From: an uncultured Blautia sp.
Lineage (GTDB): Bacteria; Bacillota; Clostridia; Lachnospirales; Lachnospiraceae
Reading direction: 5' to 3'
Assembly: GCA_934394595.1 (NCBI GenBank)
Contig: CAKRRX010000096.1
Coordinates: 1-9,826 of the forward strand
Length of the DNA stretch: 9,826 nt
A model generated the notes under the pieces. It saw only the letters and a list, made by a program, of their open reading frames with translations. It made no database searches and was not told the DNA's origin. Of the stretch, positions 5,693 through 9,826 are shown in pieces. Each line of letters starts with the position of its first letter. The first letter of the stretch is position 1. A program made the position numbers and the translations under genes.

Positions 5693-7697
5693 GATTCTCC
5701 TGCCTCCTGTCTTTTCGATTTCTGTCATTCTTTATGGCCTTGCTTTTTGATATGGTTTTTCTGTCACTGCCATTTCCAGCAGACGCCTCTTTGGGAGCTT
5801 TCTTTCCGGCTTTCTGTACAGCCTTGGGAACCGGAGTTCCCACTCCTATCAGAACTGTGACAGTACGCGGCCCCATTTTCACAGTCTTGATGCAGATTTC
5901 TCCCTCTTCCCCGTAAAAGCCATCGCAGGAGAGGTCTTCTGTATCCATAACCTTTTTCCACTTCATGCCTTCCGGAAGGTTGGGAAGTGCCATATTCCGC
6001 GGTTCCCAGTGGAAATTGTACCCCACATAAATAAAGTCGTCTTTTTTTCCATTTTCTTCAGGAGAATATTCTCCGCAGAGCATCATGCCCAGCATACGGC
6101 TGGTATTCTCCAAATTGCTGAACCAGGCTCTCTCACCGTGAAAGGACAGATCCGGGAAGCCCTTTCCCAGATAATCTGCCTCTTTCATACTGTTTCCGGT
6201 ATGAAGCACCGGATGCGCCTTACGAAAAGCAATCGCTTTTTTCACAAAAGCCAAAAGGGAAGCATTTCTCTTCATTTCCTTCCAGTTGATCCAGCCTGTA
6301 GGATTGTCCTGACAGTAGGCATTATTGTTCCCATCCTGGGAATTTCCGATTTCATCACCGCCATAGAGCATGGGAGTTCCCTGGGAAAGCAGCATCATGG
6401 CAAAAGCCGCCCTCATCTGGCGTTCACGCATCTGACGCAGTGCCAGCTTACGGCTTGGCCCCTCCACACCGCAGTTCCAGGAATAATTGTAACAGCTACC
6501 ATCCTCATTGTTCTCTCCATTGGCTTCATTGTGTTTATAATTATAAGAAACCAGGTCATTCAGGGTAAAACCATCCTGACAAGTGATGTAATTCACAACT
6601 CCATGATCATCTGGATTGCGTCGGATCCGATACTGAACAGCAGGTACCATATCCTCATCACTTTTCAGAAATCTGCGCATATCCTGCAAAAATCCAAGAT
6701 TATATTCTCCAAAGCAGCGATGGGGCGGAATCTTCCCCCTGTAAAATCTCTCTGTATCCATTCCTGATGCCAGGATCTTGGTACCTGCAAGAACTCCATC
6801 CCTCATAAGGATCTCCGGCGATACTCCCTCACCCAGCACATGAAACCCATCCACATGATAGTGGCGTTTCCAGAACTGTAATGCCTGAAGTGCTGTAAAG
6901 GTACCGATATTCTCCGGAAAATACATCTCCATAATGCAGGCGATCCCTGCACTGTGAAATGCCTTTATCATTTCACGAAATTCCTTCTCGGAGTCACGGG
7001 TTGAGCAGTAAGAACTTTTCGGCGCAAAATAATATCCGCTGGTATATCCCCAGTAATTGATCCTGGTCTCCTTGCTGCGAAGAGCTACAAGCCCCTCCTC
7101 TTGCCTTGCAGCACTGATCTCTTCAAATTCATAGGCCGGCATCAGTTCTACAGCATTGATGCCCAGTTCCTTCCAATAGGGAATCATCCTGGTCAGTCCC
7201 AGGAAAGTCCCCCTCACAGAAGCAGGAAGCTTAGCCTGCTTTGTATAGCCCCGCACGTGTACCTTGTACAGGATCATATTCTCATATTCCAGTTCCGGAG
7301 CCGTCTCATTTTCCCAGTCAAAGGCTCTTGGGGAAAGGAATCCGCAGCGCACTTTATGTGGGGAATCTTCCGGTAAAACACCAAATTCTTCTCTTCCTAT
7401 GATCCGATGCGCACAGGGATCCTGTATCACCTTTCCATCTATTTTAAAATTGTACTCCAGATCTGATACATTCAGCTTTTTTATAAAAGCTGAAAAAACA
7501 CGGCCAGTTCTGTACTTCCCATCCAGTTCCAGTTCCCAGAAAGGAGCTTCCTCTTTCTTTTTATAAAAAAGAAGGGAAACCTGTGACTCTTCTTCTGCCT
7601 CTACTGCAAAATTATAACCATCTGCAATCTTATTTGCTCCATACAGCAGGGGATATCCCGGCTGAGGAAGTATATTCTTATTTCCCGGATTTGTCAT
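5670..7697 (-). CDS. GlgX-like GH13 protein with degenerate active site
   Basis: 675 aa. The order is an N-terminal CBM48-like domain (about 12-110, ending DPCAHRIIGREEFG), a GH13 barrel (about 140-500) and a C-terminal beta domain to about 620. A Lys/Arg-rich tail (624-675) has no obvious family counterpart. Strong family marks are YKVHVRGYTKQ (144-154), NAVELMPAYEFEE (181-193), YWGYTSGYYFAP (215-226), KHNEANGENNEDG (388-400) and LSQGTPMLYGGDE (437-449). The active site is broken. Region I is CIMEMYFPEN (254-263) rather than a DxxxNH pattern. Region II is DGFHVLGEG (283-291), lacking the Arg and the nucleophilic Asp. Region III is KILASGMD (307-314), lacking the acid/base Glu. Region IV keeps only Asp of HD (CQDGF, 373-377). 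The segment between regions I and II is about 40 residues shorter than in E. coli GlgX as I recall it. Automatic annotation would call it a debranching enzyme; hydrolysis seems unlikely. AGGAGG lies 8 nt before the ATG, 16 nt after exoIII. Confidence 0.88.
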   Translation of the reverse strand: MTNPGNKNILPQPGYPLLYGANKIADGYNFAVEAEEESQVSLLFYKKKEEAPFWELELDGKYRTGRVFSAFIKKLNVSDLEYNFKIDGKVIQDPCAHRIIGREEFGVLPEDSPHKVRCGFLSPRAFDWENETAPELEYENMILYKVHVRGYTKQAKLPASVRGTFLGLTRMIPYWKELGINAVELMPAYEFEEISAARQEEGLVALRSKETRINYWGYTSGYYFAPKSSYCSTRDSEKEFREMIKAFHSAGIACIMEMYFPENIGTFTALQALQFWKRHYHVDGFHVLGEGVSPEILMRDGVLAGTKILASGMDTERFYRGKIPPHRCFGEYNLGFLQDMRRFLKSDEDMVPAVQYRIRRNPDDHGVVNYITCQDGFTLNDLVSYNYKHNEANGENNEDGSCYNYSWNCGVEGPSRKLALRQMRERQMRAAFAMMLLSQGTPMLYGGDEIGNSQDGNNNAYCQDNPTGWINWKEMKRNASLLAFVKKAIAFRKAHPVLHTGNSMKEADYLGKGFPDLSFHGERAWFSNLENTSRMLGMMLCGEYSPEENGKKDDFIYVGYNFHWEPRNMALPNLPEGMKWKKVMDTEDLSCDGFYGEEGEICIKTVKMGPRTVTVLIGVGTPVPKAVQKAGKKAPKEASAGNGSDRKTISKSKAIKNDRNRKDRRQENHASVASL

Positions 7698-7713
7698 CTA
7701 AAAGTCCTCCTGT

Positions 7714-8472
7714 TTATTCCAGCTGTAAATCCAGTTCTATCGGGCAGTGATCCGATCCCATAATTTCACTGTGGATTTTCGCATCCTGTAGTGCATTTTT
7801 CAGAGATGGAGAAGTGAGGAAATAGTCAATTCTCCATCCGGCATTCTTCTCTCTGGCCTTAAAACGGTAAGACCACCAGGAATATGCATCTGTAAGCTCC
7901 GGATAAAAATACCGGAAGGTATCAATAAATCCCGCTTCCAGCACTTTATCAAAGCATGCTCTCTCCTGATCCGTAAATCCTGCATTCATATGATTAGTCT
8001 TGGGATTCTTCAGATCGATCTCCTTGTGTGCCACATTCAGGTCTCCGCAGCATATCACAGGCTTCTTCTCCTGAAGCTTCAGAAGATATGCCAGAAAATC
8101 CCGCTCCCATTCCATGCGGTAATCCAGACGCCTAAGTTCGGACTGTGAATTGGGCGTATATACTGTCACCAGATAAAAATCATCCATTTCTGCCGTGATC
8201 ACACGGCCTTCCTTATCATGCTCTTCGATGCCAATTCCATAGTTCACACACAAGGGCTCTTTCTTGGTAAAGACGGCAGTTCCGGAATAGCCCTTACGAT
8301 TGGCATAATTCCAGTACTGATGGTAACCAGGCAGCTCCAGCTTTACCTGATTCTCCTGACACTTGGTTTCCTGAAGGCAGAAAATATCCGCATCAAGAGC
8401 CCCAAAGCTATCCTCAAAGCCTTTTGTAATACATGCACGGATTCCATTTACATTCCATGATACAAGCTTCAT
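7714..8472 (-). CDS. xth: exodeoxyribonuclease III (AP endonuclease)
   Basis: 252 aa, a typical ExoIII/ExoA-type (EEP-family) enzyme. It cleaves DNA 5' to abasic sites in base-excision repair and has 3' exonuclease and phosphodiesterase activity, using a divalent metal. Catalytic motifs are all present: SWNVNGIRA (residues 5-13, N7), LQETKC (33-38, metal ligand E35), TVYTPNS (103-109), [12 protein letters not shown] (142-153, D144 and N146), WRIDYFL (213-219) and GSDHCP (239-244, D241 and H242). ATG 8472 is chosen: GGAG lies 6 nt upstream and the product begins [10 protein letters not shown] as in relatives, whereas the in-frame ATG at 8484 has no ribosome binding site. It is the first gene of the leftward unit and is followed 16 nt later by the GlgX-like gene, a functionally unexpected partner. 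Bacillus homologues are named exoA. Confidence 0.96.
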   Translation of the reverse strand: MKLVSWNVNGIRACITKGFEDSFGALDADIFCLQETKCQENQVKLELPGYHQYWNYANRKGYSGTAVFTKKEPLCVNYGIGIEEHDKEGRVITAEMDDFYLVTVYTPNSQSELRRLDYRMEWERDFLAYLLKLQEKKPVICCGDLNVAHKEIDLKNPKTNHMNAGFTDQERACFDKVLEAGFIDTFRYFYPELTDAYSWWSYRFKAREKNAGWRIDYFLTSPSLKNALQDAKIHSEIMGSDHCPIELDLQLE

Positions 8473-8506
8473 TCTAATCTCCATTCTGCTACAATAGATT
8501 CATCAC

Positions 8507-8546
8507 ATGATGTCTGAGACAAAATATCATTTTGCCCTGACATCAT
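8507..8546. promoter_or_regulatory. two-tier inverted repeat in the exoIII leader
   Basis: Outer arms ATGATGTC (8507-8514) / GACATCAT (8539-8546) enclose inner arms CAAAAT (8520-8525) / ATTTTG (8529-8534) around a 3-nt loop, with a small internal loop between. On the exoIII transcript it would begin only a few nt from the 5' end. The flanks also share the direct repeat CATCACAT (8501-8508 and 8544-8551). It could be an mRNA-stabilising 5' hairpin or an operator; there is no T-tract for termination. Confidence 0.5.
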
Positions 8547-8557
8547 CACATAAATTC

Positions 8558-8585
8558 ATTATAACACACAATTTCCTATTCACAA
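8558..8585 (-). promoter_or_regulatory. exoIII operon promoter (extended -10)
   Basis: On the - strand TTGTGA (8585-8580) is followed by 16 nt and a perfect TATAAT (8563-8558), with TGT directly before it, making an extended -10. The predicted start is near 8551, leaving a leader of about 80 nt to the exoIII ATG. Confidence 0.65.
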
Positions 8586-8607
8586 ACCTCATTTTTTCTG
8601 GTACAAT
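8579..8607 (+). promoter_or_regulatory. promoter of the DUF1292-like gene (extended -10)
   Basis: TTCACA (8579-8584), a 17-nt spacer and TACAAT (8602-8607), with TGG directly before the -10. Its -35 occupies the same bases as the -35 of the divergent exoIII promoter. The predicted start near 8614 leaves a leader of about 105 nt. Confidence 0.6.
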
Positions 8608-8646
8608 CAGAATATTATAAGCGTTCCCGGTCATCATCAGAATATT
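8606..8646 (+). repeat. 11-bp direct repeat, 30-bp period, at the start of the DUF1292-like transcript
   Basis: ATCAGAATATT is found at 8606-8616 and again at 8636-8646. The first copy overlaps the end of the -10 box and the predicted start site. A 30-bp period is close to three helical turns, which suits two sites for one regulator on the same face of DNA. The repeat is seen; the role is inferred. Confidence 0.4.
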
Positions 8647-8719
8647 GCATATCCTGACTGCCCGGCTTTGAACTGTTATAAATATCGCAATGCATTATAA
8701 AAAAGTGAGGTATATACGA

Positions 8720-9100
8720 ATGAGTGATTTCGATCCGAATAATTCCTGCAGTAGCTGCGCAAGCGGCTCTGACTGTTCCACCTGCGGCGGATGCGGCGGT
8801 GACGAACAGAAGCACAGCACCATTACCCTTACCATGGAGGACGATACAGAGGTAGAATGCGCCATCCTTACCATTTTCCCTGTAGATGCAAAGGAATATA
8901 TTGCACTTCTTCCACTGGATGAAGAGGGACAGAACCATGACGGAGAAGTTTATCTCTATGCTTTTGCTCATACAGAGACCGGCGCTCCTATGCTTTCCAA
9001 TATTGAAAGCGATGAGGAATACAATAAGGCTGCTATCGCATTTGATACCGTCCTTCAGAATGCCCGTGAGGCAGAAGCTTCCGGCGAGCCGTTAGAATAA
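8720..9100 (+). CDS. DUF1292-like protein with N-terminal cysteine cluster
   Basis: 126 aa, strongly acidic, cytosolic (no signal or membrane segment). The N-terminus has five cysteines in a CxxC-x5-CxxCxxC layout (C10, C13, C19, C22, C25) within a Ser/Gly-rich linker. It is followed by a DUF1292-type core: STITLTMEDDTEVECAILTIFPVDAKEYIALLP (33-65), VYLYAFAHTE (77-86) and an acidic helix IESDEEYNKAAIAFDTVL (95-112). DUF1292 proteins are short, widespread in Firmicutes and of unknown function. The cysteine cluster could bind Zn or an Fe-S cluster, but no such role is established. ATG 8720 is chosen: GTGAGG lies 9 nt upstream and the DUF core starts soon after; the in-frame ATG at 8690 has no site. 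It is monocistronic, with a promoter at 8579-8607. Confidence 0.85.
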   Translation: MSDFDPNNSCSSCASGSDCSTCGGCGGDEQKHSTITLTMEDDTEVECAILTIFPVDAKEYIALLPLDEEGQNHDGEVYLYAFAHTETGAPMLSNIESDEEYNKAAIAFDTVLQNAREAEASGEPLE

Positions 9101-9168
9101 GCCAGCCAGAGTATCCCCTATAAGGGAAGCCTACAGATCTCCAGACCGATTTTAAACAAAATATACCC

Positions 9169-9182
9169 CAGGGATATCCCTG
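9169..9182. repeat. 14-bp palindrome CAGGGATATCCCTG
   Basis: A perfect palindrome between the two convergent genes, 5 nt left of a longer hairpin. It may add to the termination structure on the + strand or be a protein site. The remainder of 9101-9186 shows no gene. Confidence 0.4.
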
Positions 9183-9186
9183 ATAT

Positions 9187-9226
9187 GCAAATAGCGCATG
9201 GAGAGAAAAATCCATGCGCTATTTGC
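9187..9226. terminator. perfect 16-bp hairpin between convergent genes
   Basis: Arms GCAAATAGCGCATGGA (9187-9202) and its exact complement (9211-9226) with an 8-nt loop. On the + strand AGCTCTTTATTTTC follows, a passable U-rich tail ending the DUF1292-like transcript. On the - strand it begins 6 nt after the dUTPase stop but is followed by ATATCAGGG, without a T-run, so termination in that direction is less certain. Confidence 0.7.
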
Positions 9227-9232
9227 AGCTCT

Positions 9233-9748
9233 TTATTTTCCTGTAGTGCTTCCAAATCCGCCATTTCTTACATCTGTCACATCATCATCCACAGTAATTC
9301 CGTATTCCACGAAAATCCCCTGCATAAATCCTGTGTCAGCTTTCAGCTCTACAGTCTTGTTTTCATTGGTATCATTGGTCAGTTTTGCAAAGATATGCCC
9401 CTCATTGTCAGAGTAAAAATAATCGCTGTCAATGATTCCCACAGTATTATTCAGCTGAAGACGAAACTTGAATCCAAGACCGCTTCTTGGATAGCATTTC
9501 AGCACCCATTCCTGATCCATTTCCACACGGATCCCGGTAGGGATCTTGATGGTCTCACCTGGCAAAATGGTAAAATCTGCAGGTGAGAAAAAATCATATC
9601 CTGCACTTCCGGCTGTGGCCCGTCTTGGAAGACGGATGTTTCCGTAAATTTTCTCAGCTTCATCCGAAGCCACACCGTCAAAGGAATCCATCCAGTCTGC
9701 CACGAATCGTTCTTTACTTACCTTATGAAATCTCGCAATTCTCTTCAT
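9233..9748 (-). CDS. dut: dUTP diphosphatase (trimeric dUTPase)
   Basis: 171 aa. It hydrolyses dUTP to dUMP and pyrophosphate, keeping uracil out of DNA and feeding dTMP synthesis. The five motifs of trimeric dUTPases are in order: AGYDFFS (residues 49-55), PRSGLGFK (87-94), NTVGIIDSDY (101-110) with the catalytic Asp, GFMQGIF (140-146), a divergent form of motif 4, and RNGGFGSTTGK (161-171), the P-loop-like C-terminal arm. About 38 N-terminal residues precede the core start at NIRLPRRA, making it longer than compact bacterial dUTPases. ATG 9748 is used: AGGAG lies 5 nt upstream; extension to a TTG at 9796 has no support. A 38-nt hairpin lies upstream. No promoter is visible before the window edge. 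The N-terminal extension and motif 4 resemble some phage-type enzymes, but no phage genes are nearby. Confidence 0.93.
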   Translation of the reverse strand: MKRIARFHKVSKERFVADWMDSFDGVASDEAEKIYGNIRLPRRATAGSAGYDFFSPADFTILPGETIKIPTGIRVEMDQEWVLKCYPRSGLGFKFRLQLNNTVGIIDSDYFYSDNEGHIFAKLTNDTNENKTVELKADTGFMQGIFVEYGITVDDDVTDVRNGGFGSTTGK

Positions 9749-9767
9749 ATTTTCTCCTGTTTCTCCC

Positions 9768-9805
9768 TGAGGCAGTTTGCAGACAGGTTCTGCCAAACAG
9801 CCTCA
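9768..9805. repeat. imperfect hairpin upstream of dUTPase
   Basis: TGAGGCAGTTTGCA (9768-9781) pairs with TGCCAAACAGCCTCA (9791-9805) apart from one mismatch and one bulged C, with a 9-nt loop. No T-run follows on either strand, so it is unlikely to terminate. It lies 19 nt before the dUTPase start and could be a leader structure or operator. The promoter, if any, lies beyond the window. Confidence 0.45.
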
Positions 9806-9826
9806 TGGTGGATAGAAAGGATGCCG

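Noticed and set aside
6009..6767. 252-codon + strand open frame
   Set aside because: Antisense to the GlgX-like gene, no ribosome binding site or recognisable protein; the - strand product is clearly the real one.
5670..7697. GlgX-like gene as a frameshifted pseudogene
   Set aside because: The frame is unbroken through 675 codons, regions on both sides of each altered motif are well conserved, and the start has a strong ribosome binding site.
8615..8971. 118-codon - strand open frame
   Set aside because: Antisense to the DUF1292-like gene and covers its leader; no start signals.

Overview
The window looks like a chromosomal segment of a gut Lachnospiraceae-type Firmicute (Blautia, Dorea or Ruminococcus-like; genus not resolved). 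The reasons are the moderately AT-rich DNA, strong AGGAGG-type ribosome binding sites, extended -10 promoters, and proteins whose wording matches this group as I know it (DUF5662-like, DUF1292-like, a GlgX-like GH13 protein with 'VRGYTKQ', a PutP-type symporter). No rRNA, tRNA, CRISPR array, phage genes or complete insertion sequence was seen.

Layout. Positions 1-341 are non-coding and hold hairpins, a short direct repeat and a strong promoter. They lead into a + strand gene (342-1607) for an IS1634/IS4-like transposase relative that is shortened and appears to have lost part of its DDE active site. A bidirectional terminator (1609-1670) separates it from a - strand pair: UDP-galactopyranose mutase (glf, 2288-3403), then a small uncharacterised protein (1689-2276). 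Another terminator (3450-3488) lies upstream of glf and ends a longer - strand run: exodeoxyribonuclease III (7714-8472), a GlgX-like GH13 protein (5670-7697), a DUF5662-like protein (5144-5692) and a PutP-type Na+/proline symporter (3508-5040). The first three genes of this run are tightly packed (16-nt gap, then a 23-nt overlap). putP follows after about 100 nt and may have its own promoter.

Upstream of exoIII are two divergent promoters whose -35 elements overlap. One drives exoIII leftwards. The other drives a + strand gene (8720-9100) for a DUF1292-like protein with an N-terminal cysteine cluster. Converging on that gene is a dUTP diphosphatase (9233-9748, - strand), with a perfect 16-bp hairpin between them.

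The most notable observation is the GlgX-like protein. Its fold-defining sequence is well preserved, but the GH13 catalytic nucleophile and acid/base are replaced and the other two active-site regions are altered. It reads as a conserved pseudoenzyme, perhaps a glycogen-binding or regulatory protein, rather than a debranching enzyme. The transposase-derived gene shows a similar pattern: an intact, well-expressed-looking frame with a degraded catalytic core. ExoIII and dUTPase both protect DNA against uracil or abasic damage, but they are in separate transcription units. I see no operon that joins the window's genes into one obvious pathway.
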